Positions 6,428 through 15,110 of a stretch of DNA of 64,000 nt are shown piece by piece. Source of the stretch: Fructobacillus tropaeoli (lineage in GTDB: Bacteria > Bacillota > Bacilli > Lactobacillales > Lactobacillaceae). The stretch is taken from the NCBI RefSeq assembly GCF_001047135.2, contig NZ_DF968084.1:27226-91225 (forward strand), given 5' to 3'. Position numbers and translations under genes: made by a program. A model generated the notes under the pieces. That model was not told the origin of the DNA. It saw only the letters and a list, made by a program, of their open reading frames with translations, and made no database searches. Positions within the stretch are counted from its first letter, which is position 1. Each line of letters begins with the position of its first letter.

Positions 6428-7816
6428 ATGACCAATAATTCGCAAATGAATTTTTCGCAGATGAAACGGGCGGCTTTGGTCGTAGCTGCAGCCCTGTTTA
6501 TGCAAATGCTTGATTCAACCATTGTCACAACAGCGCTACCACAGATTGCAACTGATTTGAAAGTTGCCCAGAGTACAGCCTCATTGCTCGTATCGGTTTA
6601 TATGCTGTTTTCCGCTATTTTTATTCCATTATCTGGTTGGTTAGCCAAAAAGGTTCGCCGCAAGAACTTATTTTTGATTGCCGTGGGTCTTTTCACTGTC
6701 TCATCCGTGCTGGCCGGGCTCTTTAACAATTTGACCTATTTGTTGGTCATGCGGGCTATCCAGGGGATGTCCGGGGCCTTGATGGTGCCCGTCGGCCGCT
6801 TAATTATTTTGGAAAATACGGAACCAAAGAAAATGCTCCAAATCCTGTCTTACCTGGTTTGGCCGGCACTCTTGGCACCTGCGATTGCGCCTTTACTTGG
6901 GGGTTACGTTATTGCTAGTTTGTCCTGGCATTGGATTTTCTTTTTGAACCTGCCAATTGGCCTGTTAATCATTTTAACGGGTGCATTCTTTATTTTGGAT
7001 GATAACGAACGGGAAGACTTGCCCTTTGATTTATTTGGTTTCTTGTTGGTGGCAGTTGCCGGTGGTGGCCTTTTGATTGCTTCCGAAATTCTTTCACGTG
7101 GACTGTCACTCTTTTTCTGGGGCTTCTTGGTGCTTTTCGTAGCACTCGTCTTTTTGGCCTTGGCCTGGCATCATCTTTCGGCTAGTGACCAACCGCTCTT
7201 CTCGCTAGAACCTCTAAAGGTCAAAACTTTCCGTGTCTATGAATCTGGCGGTTCAATCTTTTGGATGACGATTGGTGCGTTGCCATACCTTTTGACCTTG
7301 GTTCTGCAGGTCGCTTTCCATTGGTCACCAATTATGGCTGGAACCTATGTCATTTTTATCTTCGTTGGTAATATCGCCATTAAGCCCTTTACCACAGTGA
7401 TTATTCGCCGTTTAGGCTACAAGTATGCTCTAGTAGTGGCTCTGAGCTTGGCTAGTTTGGCAACGTTGCTGATGGCCGCCTTTCATGCTGATAGCGCCAA
7501 GGTCTGGATTGCCTTCGTCGCTTTCGTATCTGGTGTTGGTCGTTCGTTGGCTTTGACGGCTTATAATTCATTGTCTTTCTCGGAACTTTCAAAAGAACAG
7601 AAGAATTCAGCCAATACCCTGACATCTGTCCTGCAAATGCTATCACAAGCATTGGGGGTCGGAATTGTCGCAACAATTTTGGCCTTGCTTGGCCAGGTTG
7701 TGAAAACCACAACGGCCTACCAGTTAACCTTCTTGATTGTGGGGCTAGTTTCTTTGTATCCGCTCATGGAAGTCTTAACATTGCCGAAGGATGCGGGTGC
7801 GCAAACTCTTAGTTAA
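6428..7816 (+). CDS. MFS transporter of the DHA2 (EmrB/QacA) family
   Basis: A 462-residue proton-driven multidrug-type exporter in the cytoplasmic membrane. Motif D1 is seen as LDSTIVTTALPQIA (residues 28-41) in the first helix, and the motif A region GWLAKKVRRKNLF follows helix 2. Motif C is less clear (LLGGYVIASLSW, about 155-166). The length is slightly short for 14-helix DHA2 proteins, so the exact helix count is uncertain. It is a monocistronic unit bounded by terminators, with a hairpin in its leader. The substrate cannot be read from sequence. Confidence 0.88.
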   Translation: MTNNSQMNFSQMKRAALVVAAALFMQMLDSTIVTTALPQIATDLKVAQSTASLLVSVYMLFSAIFIPLSGWLAKKVRRKNLFLIAVGLFTVSSVLAGLFNNLTYLLVMRAIQGMSGALMVPVGRLIILENTEPKKMLQILSYLVWPALLAPAIAPLLGGYVIASLSWHWIFFLNLPIGLLIILTGAFFILDDNEREDLPFDLFGFLLVAVAGGGLLIASEILSRGLSLFFWGFLVLFVALVFLALAWHHLSASDQPLFSLEPLKVKTFRVYESGGSIFWMTIGALPYLLTLVLQVAFHWSPIMAGTYVIFIFVGNIAIKPFTTVIIRRLGYKYALVVALSLASLATLLMAAFHADSAKVWIAFVAFVSGVGRSLALTAYNSLSFSELSKEQKNSANTLTSVLQMLSQALGVGIVATILALLGQVVKTTTAYQLTFLIVGLVSLYPLMEVLTLPKDAGAQTLS

Positions 7817-7831
7817 ATTTAATAAAAGAAT

Positions 7832-7860
7832 GCCAAACAGCGTTTTGTTTGGCTTTTTTT
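7832..7860 (+). terminator. Terminator after the MFS gene
   Basis: GCCAAAC (7832-7838) / GTTTGGC (7847-7853) followed by T7. Confidence 0.88.
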
Positions 7861-7930
7861 ATGAAGAAATTTGCTTTTTAGAAGTGGTCTAGTGGATAAT
7901 AATGAAAATAACAATTATTAGGAGGCGCAC

Positions 7931-9817
7931 ATGGTAGCAAAGTATCAAGATGATTTTTATCAAGCGGTCAATCAGGAGTGGCTAAATCAGGCCGAAATTC
8001 CAGCCGACAAACCTGTCACCGGCGGTTTTTATGATTTGGCGGATAAGATTGAAGATTTGGAACGGGCCACGGTCAAAGAAATTGAAGCCGGTCAAAAGGC
8101 AGTTGCCGCTTTGGACCAGTTTGTTGCCCTCCACCAGTTGACAAAGGACTGGGACCGTCGCGGTCAAGATGAGGCTGGTCAAGTACAGCAATTCTTGCAA
8201 CCGTTGCTCAAGATTGAAAACTGGGATGACTTCCAAGCAGCCGAAGGCCAATTGATTTTGGATTCTTATACGACACCGCTGTCCTTGACGGTTAGTCCGG
8301 ATTCAAAAAATACGGCTCGTAACGAATTGTGGTTGGCCAATCCGGGGCTGATTTTGCCTGATACAACCAGTTATCAGGACGAAGACAGCAAAAAGGATTT
8401 GTTGGCTACCTGGTCAACAATGGTTGTTGGGCTCTTGCAACGGTTTGGTTTTGCAGAAAAAGAGGCGCAAAAATTAGTTGAAGAGACTTTGGCGTTTGAC
8501 CAAATTTTGGCGGATAGTGAGAGTTCTCGTGAAACGTTGTCGGATTACTGGAAGAATTATCATCCAACGGCCTTGGCTGATTTGACAGAACAATTCACCG
8601 ACTATCGAATTGCTGCGGTGATTGAAAAGGTGCTAGGACAAAAGCCGGAAAAGGTCATCATCTTTGATGGGGCATTCTTTGACAAGGCGAACACCATTTA
8701 TCAAGAAAAGAACTTTGCCTTGATCAAGTCTTGGTCGATTGTTCAAAATATGCTTGATATTGCCAAATTATTGGGAAATCAGAGCCGAATCGATGCCGGT
8801 GTCTTTGGGCGAAAGCTGTCTGGTGCCAAGGAAGCGGTTGATGCAGACAAAGCTGCCTTCCGCCAGGCTCGAGCCTTCTTTGCCCAAATCGTTGGTCGTT
8901 GGTACGGTCAAACTTATTTTGGCGAGGCTGCTAAAAAAGATGTTGAAAAGATGGTCCAGGATTTGATTGGCGTTTACGATGGCCGCTTTGATCAACAAAA
9001 GTGGTTGTCGGCTGCCACGCGTGAAAAGGCCAAGGTGAAGTTGGCTGCCTTGCAAGTCAAAGTTGGATATCCGGATCAGATTCCTGCCTACTTGGAGAAT
9101 CGTAAAGTCGATGTTCACAAGTCGCTTTTGGAAAACGTGGAAGACTTTTCTAAGGCAGCAGTGGCCGACCACTTTAGTCAGTGGGGACAGGCACCCGATA
9201 CGAGTCGCTGGGAAATGCCAGGGGACCTTGTGAATGCCTATTATTCACCTGAATTTAATCAAATTGTCTTCCCAGCAGCCATTTTGCAAGCACCATTTTA
9301 CGATTACCACCAATCATCAAGCCAAAACTTTGGTGGCATTGGGACGGTGATTGCTCATGAAATTACTCATGCCTTTGATACTAACGGTGCCCGTTATGAT
9401 GAACATGGAAACTTGAAGGAGTGGTGGACAAAGAAAGACTTTGAACACTTCGAGCAGAAGACACAAGCGGTTGTTGCTGCTTTTGATGGTCAAGATTCAG
9501 CAGGGGCTAAGATTAATGGCCACCTAACGGTTTCCGAAAACGTTGCTGATTTGGGCGGGGTCTCGGCCGCTTTGGCAGCCGCTAAGGAACAAAAGGACTT
9601 TGATGCCAAAGCCTTCTTTGAAAACTTTGCCACATTGTGGCGGCAAAAGGCAGCACCGGCTTACCTTGCTATGTTAGCGAAGATTGATGTCCATGCACCA
9701 GCGAAGTTGCGGACGAACGTTATCTTGCCGAACTTTGATGACTTCCAACAAACTTATGGCGTTCAGGTGGGGGATGGCATGTGGTTGGATCCTGAAAAGC
9801 GCATTCAAATTTGGTAA
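7931..9817 (+). CDS. pepO: M13 family endopeptidase PepO
   Basis: A 628-residue neprilysin-like zinc metallopeptidase that cuts medium-length oligopeptides. The zinc site HEITH is at residues 476-480 and the third ligand is Glu536 in ENVADLGG. NAYYSPEFNQIVFPAAILQ is the substrate-binding NAY(F)YxP segment, and the protein ends in a conserved W region. There is no signal peptide, so it is intracellular like lactococcal PepO, where it helps digest casein-derived peptides taken up by oligopeptide transporters. AGGAGG precedes the start. It is a single gene with an elaborate terminator. Length and motifs are intact. Confidence 0.95.
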   Translation: MVAKYQDDFYQAVNQEWLNQAEIPADKPVTGGFYDLADKIEDLERATVKEIEAGQKAVAALDQFVALHQLTKDWDRRGQDEAGQVQQFLQPLLKIENWDDFQAAEGQLILDSYTTPLSLTVSPDSKNTARNELWLANPGLILPDTTSYQDEDSKKDLLATWSTMVVGLLQRFGFAEKEAQKLVEETLAFDQILADSESSRETLSDYWKNYHPTALADLTEQFTDYRIAAVIEKVLGQKPEKVIIFDGAFFDKANTIYQEKNFALIKSWSIVQNMLDIAKLLGNQSRIDAGVFGRKLSGAKEAVDADKAAFRQARAFFAQIVGRWYGQTYFGEAAKKDVEKMVQDLIGVYDGRFDQQKWLSAATREKAKVKLAALQVKVGYPDQIPAYLENRKVDVHKSLLENVEDFSKAAVADHFSQWGQAPDTSRWEMPGDLVNAYYSPEFNQIVFPAAILQAPFYDYHQSSSQNFGGIGTVIAHEITHAFDTNGARYDEHGNLKEWWTKKDFEHFEQKTQAVVAAFDGQDSAGAKINGHLTVSENVADLGGVSAALAAAKEQKDFDAKAFFENFATLWRQKAAPAYLAMLAKIDVHAPAKLRTNVILPNFDDFQQTYGVQVGDGMWLDPEKRIQIW

Positions 9818-9841
9818 TACGTTCAAGTTTTTTCCTCAATT

Positions 9842-9950
9842 GAACAAAGCGGGGTGAGGGCTATTCACCTTGTTCGAAAAAATAGAAAAAGTCAGTTACA
9901 AATCTGGCCACGAAACATTCGTGTGGGCAAATTCTCGCAACTGGCTTTTT
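9842..9950 (+). terminator. Nested terminator after pepO
   Basis: A first hairpin GAACAA / TTGTTC (9842-9875) is followed by a second structure in which AAAAAGTCAGTT (9886-9897) pairs with AACTGGCTTTTT (9939-9950) and encloses CACGAA / TTCGTG. The T-run after 9945 makes the second the actual terminator. Confidence 0.75.
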
Positions 9951-10032
9951 CTTTTTGTTTTGCATTAACGGCAAAGGACGTTATTTTTTGGAATAATTAC
10001 TGAAAAATAATCAGAAAAATCAGAAAAAAGAC

Positions 10033-10061
10033 TTGCCACCTGCAATAATTCTTGTTATTAT
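10033..10061 (+). promoter_or_regulatory. Promoter of the tRNA-Tyr/tRNA-Gln unit
   Basis: TTGCCA (10033-10038), a 17-bp spacer and TATTAT (10056-10061), about 20 bp before tRNA-Tyr. Confidence 0.7.
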
Positions 10062-10081
10062 AGAATAGTTGTTTAGCAAAC

Positions 10082-10164
10082 GGGAGTGTAGCGAAGTCTG
10101 GCTAAACGCGACGGACTGTAACTCCGTTCCTTCGGGTTCGTAGGTTCGAATCCTACCGCTCCCA
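10082..10164 (+). tRNA. tRNA-Tyr (GTA)
   Basis: Acceptor stem GGGAGTG / CGCTCCC, anticodon GTA within ACTGTAACT, a long variable arm (CCGTTCCTTCGGGTT) as expected for a type II bacterial tRNA-Tyr, and T-loop GGTTCGAATCC. The CCA end is not encoded. Confidence 0.95.
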
Positions 10165-10193
10165 TTGCCTCGCTTCAGGCAAAATAGAAGCAT

Positions 10194-10265
10194 TGCCCCT
10201 TGGCCAAGTGGTAAGGCAGAGGTTTTTGGTACCTCCATGCGCTGGTTCGATCCCAGCAGGGGCAA
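10194..10265 (+). tRNA. tRNA-Gln (TTG)
   Basis: Acceptor stem TGCCCCT / AGGGGCA, D-arm with AAGTGGTAAGGC, anticodon TTG in TTTTGGT, T-arm CTGGTTCGATCCCAG. It lies 29 bp after tRNA-Tyr and is transcribed with it. CCA is not encoded. Confidence 0.95.
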
Positions 10266-10273
10266 CTAAGACG

Positions 10274-10300
10274 CCGGTTCAGTGATGAGCCGGTTTTTTT
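10274..10300 (+). terminator. Terminator of the tRNA-Tyr/tRNA-Gln unit
   Basis: CCGGTTCA (10274-10281), GTGA loop, TGAGCCGG, then T7. Confidence 0.88.
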
Positions 10301-10404
10301 GTCGTCTTTTTTTCTGATTTTCTTAAAAAATCAGTTTTGGTGAGTATCTGATTTAGAATCGTTATTTTTTGACGTCTTTCGACAATAAAATTCTATGAGA
10401 CCCC

Positions 10405-10433
10405 AAGACATTTACAGCTTTTTGCTTTATAAT
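10405..10433 (+). promoter_or_regulatory. Probable promoter of pgk
   Basis: A consensus TATAAT (10428-10433) lies 17 bp after AAGACA (10405-10410). The -35 is imperfect, but the position, 37 bp before the start codon, fits. Confidence 0.55.
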
Positions 10434-10469
10434 TGGTCTTGTTTAAACAAAGAATATTTGGAGGCAATT

Positions 10470-11687
10470 ATGGCAAAATTAGCAGTAACTGACTTGGCCG
10501 TGAGCGGCAAGAAGGTTTTGATGCGTGTGGACTTTAATGTCCCTATCAAAGATGGTGTGATTGGTAACGATAACCGAATCGTAGCCGCATTACCAACAAT
10601 CAAGCACGTTATCGCCGAAAACGGCCGTGCAATCTTGTTCTCACACTTGGGTCGAATCAAGTCAGAAGAAGACAAGCCAGGTTTGTCACTTGAACCAGTA
10701 GCAAAGCGCTTGGGCGAATTGCTTGGACAAGAAGTTATTTTTGTTCCTGAAACACGTGGTGCTCAATTGGAACAAGCTATTGCTGATTTGAAGGACGGTC
10801 AAGTATTGATGGTCCAAAACACTCGTTATGAAGATGTTCATGACGGTGAACAAGTTAAGCTTGAATCAAAGAACGACCCTGAATTGGGTAAGTACTGGGC
10901 TTCACTTGGTGATGACATGTTCATCAACGATGCCTTTGGAACTGCTCACCGTGCCCATGCTTCAAACGTTGGAATCGCTTCAAACGTTGACCAAGCTGCA
11001 GCCGGCTTCTTGATGGAAAAGGAAATCAAGTTCTTGGGTGACGCTGTTGATACACCAAAGCGTCCATTCGTTGCCATCATTGGTGGTGCCAAGGTTTCTG
11101 ACAAGATTGAAGTTGTTCAATCATTGTTGAAGAAGGCTGACAAGGTTATCATCGGTGGTGGAATGGCTTATACTTTCGATGCTGCCAAGGGCAACAAGAT
11201 TGGAAAGTCATTGTTTGAAGCCGACAAGGTTGACTTGGCTAAGGAATTGATGGCAGAAGCAGGGGACAAGTTGGTTTTGCCAATCGATGCTGTTGCTGCT
11301 GACAACTTTGCCAACGATGCTAAGACAGTGACTGTTGATTCAGACGCTGGTATCCCTGACGGTTACATGGGCTTGGACATTGGTCCTAAGTCAATTGACT
11401 TGTTCAAGAAGGTTTTGTCAGATGCCAAGACGGTCGTATGGAACGGCCCAATGGGTGTCTTTGAAATGGAAAACTTTGCCAAGGGAACCTTGGCAATCGG
11501 AAACGCCTTGGTGGATGTAACCAAGAATGGTGGTACAACCATCGTTGGTGGTGGTGACTCAACTGCCGCTGTTCAAGCTTTGGGTGTTGCTGACCAATTG
11601 TCACACATCTCAACTGGTGGTGGCGCATCTTTGGAATACTTGGAAGGTAAGACTTTGCCAGGTATCCAATCATTGACTGATAAGTAA
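10470..11687 (+). CDS. pgk: Phosphoglycerate kinase
   Basis: A 405-residue glycolytic enzyme that makes ATP and 3-phosphoglycerate from 1,3-bisphosphoglycerate in the cytosol. RVDFNVP near residue 17, the substrate-binding [18 protein letters not shown], the hinge region and the nucleotide site GGGDSTAA near the C-terminus are all present. I used the ATG at 10470, which has GGAGG upstream and gives the standard MAKLAVTDL start; sequence upstream of it carries the promoter. Codon choice is strongly biased (AAG, GAA, TTG), consistent with high expression. It has its own terminator. Confidence 0.97.
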   Translation: MAKLAVTDLAVSGKKVLMRVDFNVPIKDGVIGNDNRIVAALPTIKHVIAENGRAILFSHLGRIKSEEDKPGLSLEPVAKRLGELLGQEVIFVPETRGAQLEQAIADLKDGQVLMVQNTRYEDVHDGEQVKLESKNDPELGKYWASLGDDMFINDAFGTAHRAHASNVGIASNVDQAAAGFLMEKEIKFLGDAVDTPKRPFVAIIGGAKVSDKIEVVQSLLKKADKVIIGGGMAYTFDAAKGNKIGKSLFEADKVDLAKELMAEAGDKLVLPIDAVAADNFANDAKTVTVDSDAGIPDGYMGLDIGPKSIDLFKKVLSDAKTVVWNGPMGVFEMENFAKGTLAIGNALVDVTKNGGTTIVGGGDSTAAVQALGVADQLSHISTGGGASLEYLEGKTLPGIQSLTDK

Positions 11688-11699
11688 AAAACGATTTGA

Positions 11700-11728
11700 A
11701 ACCAAGCCATTTTGTGCTTGGTTTTTTT
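11700..11728 (+). terminator. Terminator after pgk
   Basis: AACCAAGC / GCTTGGTT stem with a CATTTTGT loop and T7. Confidence 0.9.
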
Positions 11729-11830
11729 ATACATAAAATCCGAATTCTTCCTAATAAGTCTGTTAAAATAGAAGCTAATCGTGGGAGAGAAAACGAACAA
11801 AAAGTTTGAATTTGTTTGTTATTTATACTC

Positions 11831-11859
11831 TTTATAAATAGAAGAAATTAGCGTATAAT
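11831..11859 (+). promoter_or_regulatory. Probable promoter of helD
   Basis: TTTATA (11831-11836), a 17-bp spacer and TATAAT (11854-11859), 30 bp before the start codon. Confidence 0.55.
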
Positions 11860-11888
11860 GACAACAACTTATTTTCGAGAGGTGCACC

Positions 11889-14258
11889 GTGTCAAAAGAG
11901 CAATTAGTCAATGAACAAGCCTATTTAGACCAAACCCTGGGAAAGATTACCGATTCCCTGGAAAGTACCAAAGAGGAGATTAAAAAATCCAAAGGGTCAC
12001 TGGCAGACGTCGCCAGCGCCTGGGACGATGTCCGGGTCAAAACCAGTACTTATTCTGGCATTGTTGAAACGGCCATGTCCGTCCGTCAACAGCAACAAGC
12101 CATTGCAGAGCGTGAAGCAGCCCAGTCACGGGCTGAAGTCCGCTATCAGACCTTATCGAAGCAAATCGTTAAGCCTTATTTTGCTCGCATCGACTTTACT
12201 GATCCCAGTGAGGAGAATCAAGAGCCTGAGTCAATCTATATTGGTTTAGCTTCTTATTCCGATGATAATGGTCTTTTCTACATTTATGATTGGCGGACCC
12301 CGGTTGCCTCCATCTACTATGATGGTGGCTTGGGTGATGTCGAATACTTGACGCCAGTCGGCCCACAAAAAGCCGACGTTTCTTTGAAGCGTCAGTTTGA
12401 AATTGAAGATGGGGTCATTGTGACCCTCTTTGATACCGAAGAGGCCATTGGGGATGCCATGCTCCTCAACGCCTTGTCCGGTGAGTCTTCCACTAAGATG
12501 AAGTCGATTGTCACGACGATTCAAAAGGAACAAAACAAAATTATTCGAAATACGGATGCTGATTTGCTCTTCGTACAGGGGGCAGCAGGGTCTGGGAAGA
12601 CGGCCGCCATTATGCAGCGAGTGGCTTACTTGCTTTACCGTTATCGCGGTAAGTTGAACTCTGGCCAGGTTGTGATGTTCTCACCCAACCAGTTGTTTAA
12701 TGACTATGTGGACCAAGTTTTGCCTGAATTAGGGGAACAGAACCTGGTTCAATTGACCTTCTTCCAATACGCTTCCCGGCGTCTGCCCCGGTTCTCTGTT
12801 CAGACTTTGGCAGAGCGGTTTGAAAAATCAGTGGAACACGAAAAGATTGAACGGATGCTTGGCTCTTTGCAGATGTTTGAGGCAACAAAGGCCTACGCGG
12901 AATCCCTCAATGAAAAGGGACTGGCTGCGCGCAGCCTGAACTTCCGTGGCGAACCACTGATTTCCAAAGAAAAAATCCTAGAAATTTACTATCAATATAA
13001 TAGTAATTACAAGTTGTCACAGCGCTTGGAAGCTACTCAGGACTCCTTGCTACGGTCACTGCGAGCCCAAGTCAGTCACCAGATGAAGCAGGACTGGGTT
13101 GAATTAGCCATTGAAAACCTCTCTAAGGAAGAATATGACGAATTGGTTGGCGCTGGTGCTACCCGTTTGGGGGATGACCAGGAGGGCGACGCCGCAGCAA
13201 TGACTCGTCGTCACCAACTTGGTGCCGGTCCGCAGGAGCGCGAGTTTAAATCAGATAAGCAGGAAAGAAATTTCCTCGCCAAAAAGATTACGACACAGGC
13301 TTTGCGCCCCTTGGCGAAGAAGATTCGTCGCTCTGGCTTTATCAACATCAACACGCAGTTTGTTGACTTCTTAAAGGCCTTGCCAAAGTTCTTGTCCTTA
13401 GATGATTTTGGCGTAACAGAAGACGAATGGCAGTCATATCTGAACGAAGTCGTAGCAAACTTAAAGAAGCACGAATTAACGTTGGCAAACACAACGATTT
13501 ACCTGTATTTGTATGACTTAATTACTGGTAAGCACGGTCAACGCGACATTCGTTACCTCTTTATCGATGAAATTCAGGACTATACGCCATTCCAGCTGGC
13601 CTTCTTGAAGTTCTCCTTCCCAAATGCTAAATTTACCGTTTTGGGTGACTTAAACCAGGCCATTTTCACACAAGACTGGGCAAATAGCCTTGAAGAAGAC
13701 TTTGCCTCACTCTTCGATCCCGCTAAGGTGGAATTGATTGATTTAACTCAGACCTACCGGTCAACGGAACAAATCACGAATTTCTCCAAGGAATTGTTGG
13801 CTAATGGAAAGGCGATTGAGGCCTTTAACCGTGAAGGTGAAATACCCGTCTTGAAGATGGCAAAAACGACTGACCAGGCTGTTGACTTGGTCAAGGAACA
13901 ACTGGCCGAAAACGCGGCTGATGGTGAAAAAACGGCGATTATCACTCAAACACTGGATGCTGCAAGAGAATTGGCTCAGCAGCTGTCTGACACGAAGGTG
14001 ACGTTGATTCACTCTGAAAATCAGCGCTTGGCGCCAGGTGCCGTGATTATTCCATCATACCTGGCCAAGGGCTTGGAATTTGACGCGGTGATCATTTGGC
14101 AGGCGGATGCTGCTCACTACGAAAAGGAAGACCAGCAGCGCTTGCTGTATACGGTCGCCTCTCGCGCAATGCACCGTCTGACGATGATTGGTCAGGGTCA
14201 GGTGTCACCATTGATTGCTGCAGTACCAAAGGCCCTTTACGCCACAGTGGAGGAGTAA
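11889..14258 (+). CDS. helD: RNA polymerase recycling ATPase HelD
   Basis: A 789-residue superfamily 1 helicase-like ATPase. HelD frees stalled or post-termination RNA polymerase by pushing arms into its channels, rather than unwinding DNA. Residues 1-75 form the N-terminal coiled coil, followed by the family's YIGLASYSDDNG...IYDWRTPVASIYYD block. Walker A GAAGSGKTA is near 230, motif II FIDEIQDYTP near 560, motif III GDLNQAIF and motif IV TYRSTEQI follow. The start is a GTG at 11889 with GAGAGGTG upstream. The stop is 2 bp from the next ATG, so it is cotranscribed with the kinase gene. Confidence 0.92.
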   Translation: MSKEQLVNEQAYLDQTLGKITDSLESTKEEIKKSKGSLADVASAWDDVRVKTSTYSGIVETAMSVRQQQQAIAEREAAQSRAEVRYQTLSKQIVKPYFARIDFTDPSEENQEPESIYIGLASYSDDNGLFYIYDWRTPVASIYYDGGLGDVEYLTPVGPQKADVSLKRQFEIEDGVIVTLFDTEEAIGDAMLLNALSGESSTKMKSIVTTIQKEQNKIIRNTDADLLFVQGAAGSGKTAAIMQRVAYLLYRYRGKLNSGQVVMFSPNQLFNDYVDQVLPELGEQNLVQLTFFQYASRRLPRFSVQTLAERFEKSVEHEKIERMLGSLQMFEATKAYAESLNEKGLAARSLNFRGEPLISKEKILEIYYQYNSNYKLSQRLEATQDSLLRSLRAQVSHQMKQDWVELAIENLSKEEYDELVGAGATRLGDDQEGDAAAMTRRHQLGAGPQEREFKSDKQERNFLAKKITTQALRPLAKKIRRSGFININTQFVDFLKALPKFLSLDDFGVTEDEWQSYLNEVVANLKKHELTLANTTIYLYLYDLITGKHGQRDIRYLFIDEIQDYTPFQLAFLKFSFPNAKFTVLGDLNQAIFTQDWANSLEEDFASLFDPAKVELIDLTQTYRSTEQITNFSKELLANGKAIEAFNREGEIPVLKMAKTTDQAVDLVKEQLAENAADGEKTAIITQTLDAARELAQQLSDTKVTLIHSENQRLAPGAVIIPSYLAKGLEFDAVIIWQADAAHYEKEDQQRLLYTVASRAMHRLTMIGQGQVSPLIAAVPKALYATVEE

Positions 14259-14260
14259 GC

Positions 14261-14965
14261 ATGACAAATTTAGTTGAAAAAATTTATGAGGCCCATCATG
14301 GTTCTTTTTTAACGGTTGGAATGACCGGATCAGTTGCTGTTGGTAAATCGACTTTGGCGGCGGAATTGGCCCAGGGTCTGCAAGACCGAGGACTCGTAGC
14401 GACGGTGGTTTCAACGGATGACTTTTTGAAAACCAACCAAGTCTTAAAGGATGAGGGGATTTTTGATCAAAAGGGCTTCCCGCAAAGTTATTATTTGCAG
14501 GATTTAGTTCAGTTGATTGAAAACTTTAAGGCTGGCATGACAAATCAGGTCATTAACCGCTATTCACAAACCTGGGCCGATATTGTGCCGGGTGAAAAGC
14601 AAGAAATTAGTCGACCAGACGTCTTAATTATTGAGGGTGTCGTTGCCCTTCAATTACCGGCAGAAAACCTTGATCAAACGGTTTTTGTCGAAGCGGATAT
14701 GAACGATATTAAGGACTGGTACTTGGAACGTAACTTCTTGGCAACGGTGAAGGCAAGCAACCAGCCGCAGTCTTGGCGTTACCAGTACAAGGACATGGCG
14801 ATTAAGGACTTTTACGACCTTGCTTTATCCGTTTGGGAGAAGACAAATCAGGTCAATTATGATCGCTATATCCAAAAAACACGGGCGGATGCCGACCTGA
14901 TTTTACAGCTTGATCGCTACCATCATCCTGTTTCTTTAACGATGGGTTCTCGATCACAGAACTAG
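14261..14965 (+). CDS. coaA: Type I pantothenate kinase-like P-loop kinase
   Basis: A 234-residue kinase that resembles CoaA, the first enzyme of coenzyme A synthesis (ATP + pantothenate). The P-loop GSVAVGKS (23-30) is followed by STDDFL, the CoaA-typical DQKGFPQSYYL, RYSQTWADIVPGEK, VLIIEGVVAL and WYLERNFLA. E. coli-type CoaA is about 310 residues, so this one lacks most of the N-terminal extension. A uridine-kinase-like role is possible, but the GFP-SYY and YSH/YSQ blocks favour CoaA. The start has GGAGTAAGC upstream and follows helD by 2 bp. Confidence 0.8.
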   Translation: MTNLVEKIYEAHHGSFLTVGMTGSVAVGKSTLAAELAQGLQDRGLVATVVSTDDFLKTNQVLKDEGIFDQKGFPQSYYLQDLVQLIENFKAGMTNQVINRYSQTWADIVPGEKQEISRPDVLIIEGVVALQLPAENLDQTVFVEADMNDIKDWYLERNFLATVKASNQPQSWRYQYKDMAIKDFYDLALSVWEKTNQVNYDRYIQKTRADADLILQLDRYHHPVSLTMGSRSQN

Positions 14966-14985
14966 AAGACCGAATGTTCGGAAAT

Positions 14986-15014
14986 TTGACAGGGGTCATT
15001 TCCATTGGTAAGAT
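14986..15014 (+). promoter_or_regulatory. Promoter of the second MFS operon
   Basis: TTGACA (14986-14991), a 17-bp spacer and TAAGAT (15009-15014), leaving a 5' leader of about 90 nt. Confidence 0.7.
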
Positions 15015-15110
15015 TGTTGCTTGGGTTTAGAATATTAGAAAAATAACAAATTATGGGTTAAAGTATCCATAGGCAACAAATTTTATTTGCACAACAAATG
15101 GAGGAAGAAC

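Noticed and set aside
10020..10265. Open frame on the minus strand through the tRNA-Tyr and tRNA-Gln genes
   Set aside because: It is antisense to two complete tRNAs and has no coding features.
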